From RUG023 sp900315435 (GTDB lineage: Bacteria; Spirochaetota; Spirochaetia; Sphaerochaetales; Sphaerochaetaceae), in NCBI GenBank assembly GCA_902788205.1, contig CADAJJ010000026.1:1-28902 (forward strand): a DNA stretch of 28,902 nucleotides, given 5' to 3'. A model generated the notes under the pieces. That model had not been told where the DNA came from. It did not search any database and saw nothing but the letters and a program-made list of their open reading frames with translations. The position numbers and the translations under genes were made by a program. Shown here piece by piece: positions 8,263 through 16,264 of this stretch. Every line of letters begins with the position of its first letter. Position 1 is the first letter of the stretch.

Positions 8263-9567
8263 ATGCGTTGTATGAAACATTTTGTCGTTGCCGCCCTCAT
8301 CGCCACAGCCACGATGGGCGGATTGCTCGCCAATGGTACCAAGGAAGGAGCATCTTCCGCTTCCGCCGGAAAGCAGACCACTCTGAACTGGGCAGTCTGG
8401 GACATCAACTCGACCGCTTACTACAAGCCGATCATTGACGCCTACGAGGTGAAGAATCCCAATGTGAAGATCAACATGGTCGACCTCGGCTCCGCCGACT
8501 TCATGACCGCCCTGCAGACCCAGCTGGCCTCCGGGTCCAGCGAGTTCGACGTGGTCACGATCAAGGACATTCCGGGTTACAACAACCTGGTGAAGAAGAA
8601 TATGGTCGTCAATCTGAACGACTACATCAAGAAAGACGGGGTCGACACCAACCTGTACGGGGGAACCGCCGAGCAGATTTCCGTCGACGGCAAGCTTTAT
8701 GCCCTGCCGTTCCGGTCAGACTTCTGGGTGATTTTCTACAACAAGGCGCTGTTCGACAAGGCCGGCGTCCCCTACCCGACCAACGACATGACCTTCGAGC
8801 AGTACGACGCGCTGGCACGGAAGATGACCAGCGGCAACGGGGCCAACAAGGTCTATGGCGCCCACTACCACACCTGGAGAAGCACCGTGCAGCTGTTCGG
8901 CATCCTGGATGGAAAGCATGTGATCACCCAGCCGCCGTATGATTACCTGAAACCCTACTACGAGATGGTCCTTTCCGAGCAGAAGGATGGCATCTGCCAG
9001 AACTACGCCACGCTGAAAGCTTCCAGCCTCCATTACTCCGGCCAGTTCCAGAACGGCACGGTAGCCATGATGAACATGGGTTCCTGGTACATCGCCACCC
9101 TGATCCAGAAAATCAAGAACGGAGAGGCCGACGCCGCCAAGGAGTGGGGCATCGTCAAATACCCGCACGCCCAAGGAGTCGCCCCGGGCACCACGCTCGG
9201 CACCATCACCAGCCTCTCGATCAGCCAGGGCTCCAAGCAGAAGGATGCCGCATGGGACTTCGTCAAGTTCGTCACCAGTCCCGAGTGCGCGGCCGTCATC
9301 GCCAAGACCGGCACCATTCCGGCGATCATGAGCGACAAGGTGGTCGACGAGATCTCCTCGATGGACGGATTCCCGGCAGACGCCAACTCCAAGGAGGCGC
9401 TGCATGTCGCAAAGGCGTATCTGGAGATGCCGCTGCATGACAAGGCCGGCCAGATCGAGACCGTGCTGAACCAGTACCATGATGCGATCATCACCGGCAA
9501 CATCAGCGTCGACGATGGCCTGAAGAAAATGGCGGAAGACGTCCGGAAAGTCCTCGGCCAGAACTAG
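8263..9567 (+). CDS. ABC importer sugar-binding protein (family 1 extracellular SBP)
   Basis: A 434-residue solute-binding protein of the SBP_bac_1 class. The first 23-24 residues form a signal peptide ending LLANGTKEG. No lipobox cysteine is present, so a soluble periplasmic protein is expected rather than a lipoprotein; this ANGxKE ending is typical of spirochaetal binding proteins. The body begins TTLNWAVWDINS and shows the usual two-lobe pattern, including YALPFRSDFWVIFYNK and the C-terminal WDFVKFVTSPE helix. The frame is open far upstream, but the ATG at 8263 is chosen because GGAGG sits 7 nt before it and the signal peptide starts here. It is the first gene of the importer/enzyme operon; the ligand is probably a uronate-containing oligosaccharide. 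Confidence 0.93.
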   Translation: MRCMKHFVVAALIATATMGGLLANGTKEGASSASAGKQTTLNWAVWDINSTAYYKPIIDAYEVKNPNVKINMVDLGSADFMTALQTQLASGSSEFDVVTIKDIPGYNNLVKKNMVVNLNDYIKKDGVDTNLYGGTAEQISVDGKLYALPFRSDFWVIFYNKALFDKAGVPYPTNDMTFEQYDALARKMTSGNGANKVYGAHYHTWRSTVQLFGILDGKHVITQPPYDYLKPYYEMVLSEQKDGICQNYATLKASSLHYSGQFQNGTVAMMNMGSWYIATLIQKIKNGEADAAKEWGIVKYPHAQGVAPGTTLGTITSLSISQGSKQKDAAWDFVKFVTSPECAAVIAKTGTIPAIMSDKVVDEISSMDGFPADANSKEALHVAKAYLEMPLHDKAGQIETVLNQYHDAIITGNISVDDGLKKMAEDVRKVLGQN

Positions 9568-9580
9568 TTTTCCCTCATCA

Positions 9581-9609
9581 GACAGCCGGGACGCACATTC
9601 CCGGCTGTC
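9581..9609 (+). terminator. Intra-operon hairpin between binding protein and permease
   Basis: A perfect 11-bp stem (arms GACAGCCGGGA and TCCCGGCTGTC, 7-nt loop) lies 13 nt after the binding-protein stop. No U-tract follows. By precedent such hairpins stabilise the upstream message or attenuate read-through, giving more binding protein than permease. Confidence 0.6.
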
Positions 9610-9630
9610 CGTATTCCAAAGGAACGCCCC

Positions 9631-10521
9631 ATGCAAGCAAAACAGAAAGCGGAACTCCGGCGGCATCTGGTCGCCTATTCCTTCATCGCTCCGAATTTCA
9701 TCGGCTTTGCCTTGTTTACCTTGGCGCCAATGGTCTTCGCCTTCATCCTCGCCTTTCTTGACTGGGATGGTTCCCCCTACAATCCGATGAAGTTTGTAGG
9801 ACTCGAGAATTTCATCAGGCTAAGCGATGATTCCCAGTTCGCCGCCGCCTTCAAGAACACGATCATCTATACCATCGCCACGGTGCCCCTTACCTTGGTC
9901 ATGGCGCTGGTGATCGCGCTCCTCTTGAACAGGAAGATGCGCGGCAGGGATTTCTTCCGCACCGTCAGCTTCTTCCCCTATGTCGCCAGCATGGTCGCGG
10001 TCACCGCAGTCTGGAACATGCTCTTCAACCCGGGCATGGGCCCGATCAACCAGTTTCTGGCCAGCATCGGCGTGCAGAACCCTCCGGGGTGGTCCACCGA
10101 CAAGGACTGGGCCATGGCCACCGTCGTCCTTTTTTCGGTCTGGAAATACATGGGCTACTACATGATCATCTACCTTGCAGGCTTGCAGGGTGTGAACACC
10201 GAGCTCTACGAGGCTGCGAACCTGGACGGTTGCAATGGCTGGCAGCGTTTCTGGAACGTCACGCTCCCCCAGCTCTCGCCGACTACCTTCTTCATCCTGA
10301 TCATGCTGGTTGTCCAGTGCTTCAAGGTCTATGACATCGTCTACATGATCACCCAAGGCGGACCGGGAACGGCCACCTTGGTCATGGTCTACGACATCTA
10401 CAACAAGGCGTTCGTCAACTCCACATTCGGCCTCGCCAGCGCCGAAGCGATGGTGCTCTTCCTGCTGGTGCTTGCCGTCACGCTGATACAGTTCGGCGTG
10501 CAGAAAAAACAGGAGGTGTGA
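9631..10521 (+). CDS. ABC sugar permease, MalF/UgpA type
   Basis: A 296-residue integral membrane protein with about six transmembrane helices, starting with the segment around IAPNFIGFALFTLAPMVFAF. The EAA loop that docks the ATPase is seen at about 192-215 (YEAANLDGCNGWQRFWNVTLP). It forms the first half of the importer channel for the linked binding protein. The ATG at 9631 has AAAGGA upstream. The stop is separated from the next permease start by one base. No ATPase gene is present in the window, so a shared MsmK/UgpC-type ATPase encoded elsewhere is inferred. Confidence 0.94.
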   Translation: MQAKQKAELRRHLVAYSFIAPNFIGFALFTLAPMVFAFILAFLDWDGSPYNPMKFVGLENFIRLSDDSQFAAAFKNTIIYTIATVPLTLVMALVIALLLNRKMRGRDFFRTVSFFPYVASMVAVTAVWNMLFNPGMGPINQFLASIGVQNPPGWSTDKDWAMATVVLFSVWKYMGYYMIIYLAGLQGVNTELYEAANLDGCNGWQRFWNVTLPQLSPTTFFILIMLVVQCFKVYDIVYMITQGGPGTATLVMVYDIYNKAFVNSTFGLASAEAMVLFLLVLAVTLIQFGVQKKQEV

Positions 10522-10522
10522 G

Positions 10523-11359
10523 ATGCAAGTGGAAAGCAACGCCTCGAAAATCCGTCAGACCATCATGTACCTCTTGCTCATCGCATGCTCGGCGCTGATG
10601 GTGTTGCCCTTTCTCTGGATGCTCTCGGCAAGCGTCAAGCTGGACAAGGATGTCTTCTCGTTCCCGATCGACTGGATTCCGGCGCACCCGCGGTGGGCCA
10701 ACTACCGGGACATCTGGACCACGATTCCCCTCGGCACCTTCATCAGGAACACGGTCAAGCTGACTTTGATCGTCACGTTCCTGCAGTTGTTCACCTCCAG
10801 CTTCGCCGCCTATGCCTTCAGCAAGCTGCACTTCAGGGGACGCGACACCCTGTTCCTCGGCTACGTGGCCACCATCGCCATGCCCTGGCAGGTCTACATG
10901 GTGCCTCAGTTCGTCATGATGAGCAAGATGGGGTTGAACAACACCCACCTCGCCATCATCCTGCTGCAGGCCTTCAGCGCCTTTGGAGTGTTCATGATGA
11001 AGCAGTTCTACACCAGCATCCCCACCGAGTTGTGCGAAGCCGCCAGAGTCGACGGAATGACCGAGTACGGCATCTACTTCAAGATCATGTTGCCGCTCTC
11101 CAAACCGGCTCTCTCGACGTTGACGATCTTCACCTTCGTCAACACCTGGAACGACTTCCTCGGGCCTTATATCTACCTGACCCGCGAGAAGCTGAAGACC
11201 ATCGCCATCGGGCTGCGCATGTTCATCGGCCAGTACTCGCAGGAGTACGGGCTGATCATGGCAGCCAGCGTCGTCACGCTGGTTCCAGTCGTGGTGGTCT
11301 TCCTCTCGTTGCAGAAGTACTTCGTCCAGGGAATCGCCAATACCGGCCTGAAGGGGTAA
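10523..11359 (+). CDS. ABC sugar permease, MalG/UgpE type
   Basis: A 278-residue membrane protein with about six helices. The EAA loop sits at about 173-195 (CEAARVDGMTEYGIYFKIMLP). It is the partner of the preceding permease in a two-permease oligosaccharide importer of the CUT1 class. AGGAGGT at 10511-10517, inside the end of the upstream gene, provides the ribosome site for the ATG at 10523. Only 3 nt separate its stop from the GH88 start, indicating one transcript that joins uptake to degradation. Confidence 0.94.
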   Translation: MQVESNASKIRQTIMYLLLIACSALMVLPFLWMLSASVKLDKDVFSFPIDWIPAHPRWANYRDIWTTIPLGTFIRNTVKLTLIVTFLQLFTSSFAAYAFSKLHFRGRDTLFLGYVATIAMPWQVYMVPQFVMMSKMGLNNTHLAIILLQAFSAFGVFMMKQFYTSIPTELCEAARVDGMTEYGIYFKIMLPLSKPALSTLTIFTFVNTWNDFLGPYIYLTREKLKTIAIGLRMFIGQYSQEYGLIMAASVVTLVPVVVVFLSLQKYFVQGIANTGLKG

Positions 11360-11362
11360 GCC

Positions 11363-12508
11363 ATGGAACCAATCACTTCCCGCGAGCTGGACGAAGCAAT
11401 CAGCGGCGCGCTTTCCATCGTCCGTTCCAACATCCCCATCTATCGTGGCTTCTGCCAGAATCACTCCTCCATCGGGGGCATCTATCCCCGTTGCAAGAAC
11501 GACCAATGGACCTGCGGCTTCTGGCCGGGAGAGCTCTGGCTCTCCTGGGAACTCTCCCAAGATGCCATGTTCCTCGAGGCTGGGACCGCCATGGTGCCCT
11601 CCTTCGCCAACCGGATCGAGCGCAAGATCTGCGTCGACCATCATGACATGGGCTTCCTCTACACTCCAAGCTGCGTCAGCGCCTGGATGCTGACCGGAAA
11701 CGAGCTGGCCAGGAAGGCGGCAATCGCCGCCGCAAACCAGCTGCTTACCCGCTGGCAGCCCAAAGGAGAGTTCCTGCAGGCTTGGGGGGCTATGGACGCG
11801 AAGGACAACTACCGCTACATCATCGACTGTCTGCTCAACCTTCCGCTGCTCTACTGGGCGGGCGAGGTGACCGGTGACGACACGTATGGGCGTATCGCGA
11901 GAGCGCACACCCACACCTGCCTGACCTACTCCTTCCGCCCCGACCATTCGACCTACCACACCTACTTCCTCGACCCGCGGACAGGCAAGGGCCTACGAGG
12001 AGAAACGTGCCAAGGCTACCGTGCGGATTCCTCTTGGGCCAGAGGGCAGGCCTGGGCGGTCTACGGACTTGCCCTCGCCTTCCGTCATACCGGAAATCCC
12101 GAACTTCCCAGCCTTTTTGATGGAGCGCTCGGATATTTCCTTTCCCGGCTCCCTGAGGACCTGGTTCCCTACTGGGATCTGGTTTTCCAGAACGGGAGCG
12201 AGCCAAGGGACAGCTCTTCAGCCTCGATTGTCGCCTGCGGGCTACTGGAGATGGCCCGTCTGGTAGAGGAGGAAAAGGAAGCCTACAAGGAGATGGCGGA
12301 AAAGCTGATCGGAAGCTTGGTCCGTTCCTATCGGGTCAGGCCGGGGGACAAGGCCAACGGTCTGGTGCTGCATGGCACCTACTCGAAGAAATCACCCTAC
12401 AATACCTGCACGGAAGAGGGGGTCGACGAGTGCGTTTCCTGGGGAGATTATTTCTACCTGGAGGCGTTGACCCGCCTGAAGAAAAGCGATTGGCGCTCCT
12501 ACTGGTAA
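11363..12508 (+). CDS. GH88 unsaturated glucuronyl hydrolase
   Basis: A 381-residue (alpha/alpha)6-barrel enzyme, the usual length for the family. It removes the 4,5-unsaturated uronic acid left by polysaccharide lyases, using vinyl-ether hydration. The catalytic aspartates inferred from family patterns are Asp95 in DHHDMGF and Asp155 in IIDCLLNLPLLYW. The conserved substrate-cleft motif SSWARGQAWAVYGL is present at about 213-226. No signal peptide is seen, so it is cytoplasmic. It lies in the importer operon, 3 nt after the permease and 4 nt before the lyase. This gene is the strongest indication that the locus handles lyase-generated uronates. GH105 (rhamnogalacturonyl hydrolase) is related but fits less well. 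Confidence 0.9.
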   Translation: MEPITSRELDEAISGALSIVRSNIPIYRGFCQNHSSIGGIYPRCKNDQWTCGFWPGELWLSWELSQDAMFLEAGTAMVPSFANRIERKICVDHHDMGFLYTPSCVSAWMLTGNELARKAAIAAANQLLTRWQPKGEFLQAWGAMDAKDNYRYIIDCLLNLPLLYWAGEVTGDDTYGRIARAHTHTCLTYSFRPDHSTYHTYFLDPRTGKGLRGETCQGYRADSSWARGQAWAVYGLALAFRHTGNPELPSLFDGALGYFLSRLPEDLVPYWDLVFQNGSEPRDSSSASIVACGLLEMARLVEEEKEAYKEMAEKLIGSLVRSYRVRPGDKANGLVLHGTYSKKSPYNTCTEEGVDECVSWGDYFYLEALTRLKKSDWRSYW

Positions 12509-12512
12509 AGCT

Positions 12513-14462
12513 ATGGACTGGTACGCGCACGTCAAGGATTGTCTGCTTCGCGACGGCAAGGCCACCGCGAGGTGGGTGCTTGCCAACCATCCCGAGGATG
12601 CCAAGAGGATCATCCACAGCGCCGACCTGATAGCCAAAGACCAGTTTGTCTTCGACCGCAGGTGGGATCTGGAGCATACCTCCACCCCGGTCATCTTCCC
12701 CGACGGCATTGACTGGCTCTTCCAGCCGGGTGAAGACCCGGAGTTCGTCTACGCGTTCAACCGGATGGAGTTCTGGAAAACCTTGGGGGAAGCATGGCTC
12801 CTGACGGGGGATGAGCAATACCCCCAGGCCTTTGCCAGACAGTTGAGAAGTTGGGTCGCGCAGGTACCCCATGACGAGGCCCACGCCAAGGCGTGGCGCA
12901 CCATCGAGTGCGGCATCCGCATGGAGGTGTGGATGAAGGCGCTGAAGCTGATGGAGGGAAGCAAGGCGATGACCGGAGGCTTGCTTGAGCTGGCCTTCCG
13001 GAGCCTGCGGGAGCATGCCCGCTTCATCGCCACCGTCTGGGACAGTTACCAGCTGCTCTCCAACTGGGGGATCATGGCCAACCATGGCCTCTTCGTCACC
13101 AGCGTCATGCTGCCGCCCGATGAAGAGAGCGGAACATGGAGAACGCTTGCCTTGGAGCGGCTGGACCAGGAAATCCGGATACAGGTCTACGACGACGGAG
13201 TCCACTGGGAGCAGAGCGCCATGTACCACAACGAGGTGCTCAGCCAGTTCCTCGACGTGGTTTCCCTGTCACGTTGCTATCGGATCCCCCTTCCGGAAGG
13301 AATGGAGGAACGGATCCGCAAAATGGCCCGCTACAGCGCTGCGATGGGAATGCCAGACGGCAACGCTCCCTCCACCGGCGACAGCGACCTGATCGACCAG
13401 CGGGACCTGATGGAGCGGGCGGCAGTCCTGTTCCAGGATTCCCTGTTGCGCGGACAAGGAGAACAAACCGTCTCCAGCGACGCGGCGTGGGAAATCGGTG
13501 TCGAGGGAATCGAGAGCTACGACCGTCTGGAGCCAAAAGAATCGCCTAACCCCCTGATCCTTTTCCCCGATGGGGGACACGCCTACTGGAAGGGACAAGG
13601 CTCCTATCTGCATGCCAAGGCAGGAACTTTGGGAGCGGGCCATGGCCATGCCGACCAGCTTGCCTTCGACCTGTACCACGATGGAGAGAATGTCCTGGTC
13701 GACCCGGGCCGGTACACCTATGTGGCGGGAAAAGACCGCTACTGGTTCAAGAGTGCCGCCGCCCACAATACGGTGCTGGTCGACGGCATCGACTGTTACG
13801 AGGCCAAGGACAGCTGGGAATACCGGAGAATGAGCAAGACCACCGGCATTTCCGCCAAAGAAAAGGAAGGATGCGGATATATCCGCATGGGGCTCGCAGG
13901 CTATGCGGAGCTTGGAGTCTTCATCACCCGCAAACTGTTCATCCTCGACAACGACACGTTCCTGGTCTTGGACGAGCTCTACGGATCGGGCGAGCACACG
14001 CTTGAAAGCCGGCTCCACTTCGCACCCGGAGGGAAGTTGTCGGCAACCCTGCATGGAGCCTGCTGGGAAAGCTTCCGTCAGAAGCTGTATGTGGCCAGCC
14101 CGAATGCGGACGACCTTGGAGTGGAACCGGGGTGGGTCTCCCCGAGGTACAACGAAAAGCTTCCCTCCCGCCGTCTTGTCTTCACGCGTCACGCCCGTTG
14201 CTTCTCCTCCCTGCTGGTCGTCCTCGCCTTCGGCCATGAGCCCAAGGTGGAACAGGTTCCTGTCACCAGCAATTGCAAGGGGACCACTTTCCCTGACTCG
14301 ATGATCGAGGCATGGAAGGTGGACGGGTGGCTCGTGGTGGACAGCCACCGCGAGTGGGGCTCCCCTACGGATAGTTTCCGCGCTGACGGCCATACAGGCT
14401 GGGGCCAGTGCGTCATTTTCGGTCCCGAGGACCACGATATCGGCAAGGTAATGGAGTATTGA
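12513..14462 (+). CDS. Heparinase II/III-like polysaccharide lyase (second copy)
   Basis: A 649-residue lyase with an N-terminal alpha-toroid (about 1-330) and a C-terminal heparinase II/III beta-sheet domain (about 345-640). Candidate catalytic elements are Asn190/His191 in NWGIMANHG, Tyr238/His239 in QSAMYHNEV, His377/His379 in GAGHGHADQLAF and His418 in SAAAHNT. The N-terminal RRWDLEHT, DWLFQPG and FNRMEFWKTLGEAWLLTGD patterns resemble PL12/PL15-like lyases of GAG and alginate degradation. No signal peptide is seen. It is only distantly like the minus-strand lyase and about 100 residues longer, so the two may split the work between linkages or chain lengths. It sits between GH88 and beta-glucuronidase with gaps of 4 and 2 nt. 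Confidence 0.83.
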   Translation: MDWYAHVKDCLLRDGKATARWVLANHPEDAKRIIHSADLIAKDQFVFDRRWDLEHTSTPVIFPDGIDWLFQPGEDPEFVYAFNRMEFWKTLGEAWLLTGDEQYPQAFARQLRSWVAQVPHDEAHAKAWRTIECGIRMEVWMKALKLMEGSKAMTGGLLELAFRSLREHARFIATVWDSYQLLSNWGIMANHGLFVTSVMLPPDEESGTWRTLALERLDQEIRIQVYDDGVHWEQSAMYHNEVLSQFLDVVSLSRCYRIPLPEGMEERIRKMARYSAAMGMPDGNAPSTGDSDLIDQRDLMERAAVLFQDSLLRGQGEQTVSSDAAWEIGVEGIESYDRLEPKESPNPLILFPDGGHAYWKGQGSYLHAKAGTLGAGHGHADQLAFDLYHDGENVLVDPGRYTYVAGKDRYWFKSAAAHNTVLVDGIDCYEAKDSWEYRRMSKTTGISAKEKEGCGYIRMGLAGYAELGVFITRKLFILDNDTFLVLDELYGSGEHTLESRLHFAPGGKLSATLHGACWESFRQKLYVASPNADDLGVEPGWVSPRYNEKLPSRRLVFTRHARCFSSLLVVLAFGHEPKVEQVPVTSNCKGTTFPDSMIEAWKVDGWLVVDSHREWGSPTDSFRADGHTGWGQCVIFGPEDHDIGKVMEY

Positions 14463-14464
14463 AC

Positions 14465-16207
14465 ATGCAAAGCGCAAACTTCACCGCGAACATCCACGAG
14501 CGGAATTTCCGCTCCCCATTCGAGAAGGTCAAGACGACAAACGAGACGCTGGTGGCTGTTGACGGAAGGAACCTCCGCTCCCTGAACGGGAACTGGCATT
14601 TCATCGAGGACTGGTACGAGACCGCGCTACGCTCCTGTTGGTGCTTCGAGGACAGCCATGGCGAACCTGCGGATTTCGACTGGGATTTCTGGCCTATGAC
14701 GAAGGTCCCTTCGGTCTGGAACCTGGCCAAGCCCGAACTGAAATACTTCGAGGGGCTGGGATGCTATATGCGCACCTTCGACCAGCCGAAGACCGACGGC
14801 AGGCTCTTCCTCCAGTTCGAGGGAGCCAGCTACCGGACCTACGTGTTCCTGAACCACCATTACCTGGGCATGCATGACGGCGGTTCCACGCCCTTCACGC
14901 TGGAAATCACCGACGCCGTCCAGGAAAAGGAGAACAGGCTGATGGTCTGCGTCGACGGAAGACGGGATCCGGAGCGGGTGCCGATGGACAATACCGACTG
15001 GTTCCTCTATGGCGGTATCTACCGTGACGTCTTCCTGTTCGAGACCCCGAAGAGCTACCTTTCCGACTGGTACGTGCGCCTTCTGCCGGACAAGACCCAC
15101 ATCGCCCTCGACTTCACCGTCGAAGGGGCAAACGAAGGAAGCGCTGTCTTTTCCATTCCTGAACTCGGCGTCAACCGGGAAGTCCTCTTCCAGGAAGGCA
15201 AGGGAACCGTGGTGGTCGAGGCAAGACCGGAGCTCTGGGATATCGCGAGCCCACGCCTTTACCAGGTGAGCCTAGCCTATGGCAAGGATTTCCTGTCCGA
15301 CCAGATTGGTTTCCGTACCATCAGGGTGGAAGGAACCAAGGTACTGCTCAACGACAGGCCTGTCTTCCTCAAGGGCATCAGCTGCCACGAAGACTACCCC
15401 GAAGGGGGCAAGCGTTCCACGGAAAGCGACCGGCTCCAGTCGATCAAGGACGCCCAGGAACTGGGTGCGGTCTTCATGCGCCTTGCCCACTACCCGCACA
15501 GCAGGGAAATGGCGCGCCTGGCCGACAGGATGGGCATGTTGCTGTGGGAGGAGATTCCCGTTTACTGGGCGATCGATTTCCAGAACGAGGGCACCTATCA
15601 GGACGCCGAGAACCAACTGAGAGAACTGATACGGCGCGACAAGAACCGGGCAAGCGTGATCATCTGGTCGGTGGGCAACGAGAACGAGGACACCGACGAC
15701 CGGCTCTCCTTCATGAGCCGTCTTGCCGAAACCGCCAAACACGTCGACCCCTCGAGGCTGGTAAGCGCCGCCTGTCTGGTGAACCAGCGGAAGCTGGCCA
15801 TCGAGGACCGGCTCATGCCCTATCTCGATGTCATCGGCAACAACGAGTACTACGGCTGGTACGACCAGGACTTCACCAAACTCCCACGGATTCTTGCCAA
15901 CTCCCATCTCGACAAACCGGTGGTGATCACCGAGTTCGGGGGCGGGGCACGGCTGGGAACCCGCGGAAGCGAGGAGGAGATGTGGACCGAGGAGTATCAG
16001 AAGCGGCTCTACGAGAAGCAGTTCGCCATGCAGCGGTCCTGTCCCTTCATTCAGGGCTGTACCCCGTGGATTCTCTATGACTTCCGGGCGCCCAGGCGCA
16101 TGAACCGCCATCAGGAAGGCTTCAACCGCAAAGGGCTGATCGATAGCGACCATAAGCGGAAGAAGCTGGCCTGGCAGGTGGTGCACGATTACTACCATGG
16201 CCTCTGA
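14465..16207 (+). CDS. GH2 beta-glucuronidase
   Basis: A 580-residue GH2 enzyme with jelly-roll (about 20-190), Ig-like (about 190-280) and TIM-barrel (about 280-580) domains, the compact layout of bacterial beta-glucuronidases rather than LacZ. The acid/base is Glu406 in SVGNENED and the nucleophile is Glu490 in VITEFGGG. NEYYGWYDQD at about 459-468 matches the family active-site segment. Asn554-x-Lys556 in GFNRKG corresponds to the NxK motif that binds the glucuronate carboxylate, which favours beta-glucuronidase over beta-galactosidase. The frame is open to 14408, but the ATG at 14465 (after GGAG, 2 nt beyond the lyase stop) is chosen. It has no signal peptide. It would remove saturated glucuronic acid from non-reducing ends, complementing GH88. 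Confidence 0.85.
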   Translation: MQSANFTANIHERNFRSPFEKVKTTNETLVAVDGRNLRSLNGNWHFIEDWYETALRSCWCFEDSHGEPADFDWDFWPMTKVPSVWNLAKPELKYFEGLGCYMRTFDQPKTDGRLFLQFEGASYRTYVFLNHHYLGMHDGGSTPFTLEITDAVQEKENRLMVCVDGRRDPERVPMDNTDWFLYGGIYRDVFLFETPKSYLSDWYVRLLPDKTHIALDFTVEGANEGSAVFSIPELGVNREVLFQEGKGTVVVEARPELWDIASPRLYQVSLAYGKDFLSDQIGFRTIRVEGTKVLLNDRPVFLKGISCHEDYPEGGKRSTESDRLQSIKDAQELGAVFMRLAHYPHSREMARLADRMGMLLWEEIPVYWAIDFQNEGTYQDAENQLRELIRRDKNRASVIIWSVGNENEDTDDRLSFMSRLAETAKHVDPSRLVSAACLVNQRKLAIEDRLMPYLDVIGNNEYYGWYDQDFTKLPRILANSHLDKPVVITEFGGGARLGTRGSEEEMWTEEYQKRLYEKQFAMQRSCPFIQGCTPWILYDFRAPRRMNRHQEGFNRKGLIDSDHKRKKLAWQVVHDYYHGL

Positions 16208-16239
16208 GCCTTTCCTTTTCCTCGGGCTCCCACCTATGG

Positions 16240-16245
16240 TATAGT
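16240..16245 (+). promoter_or_regulatory. Possible -10 element of dnaX
   Basis: TATAGT lies 19 nt before the dnaX ATG in the 57-nt gap after the beta-glucuronidase gene. The -35 position (TTTCCT at 16217-16222, 17-nt spacing) is poor, so this is a weak candidate. No terminator is visible between the two operons. Confidence 0.3.
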
Positions 16246-16264
16246 GGAGTCCGAGGTGAAAGGC

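Noticed and set aside
8263..9567. Binding protein as a lipoprotein
   Set aside because: No cysteine occurs near the end of the signal peptide; the sequence at the junction is LLANGTKEG.
10478..11959. Minus-strand ORF (493 codons) antisense to permease and GH88 genes
   Set aside because: Its composition is dominated by acidic/His/Gly runs typical of an antisense frame, and the plus-strand genes are certain.
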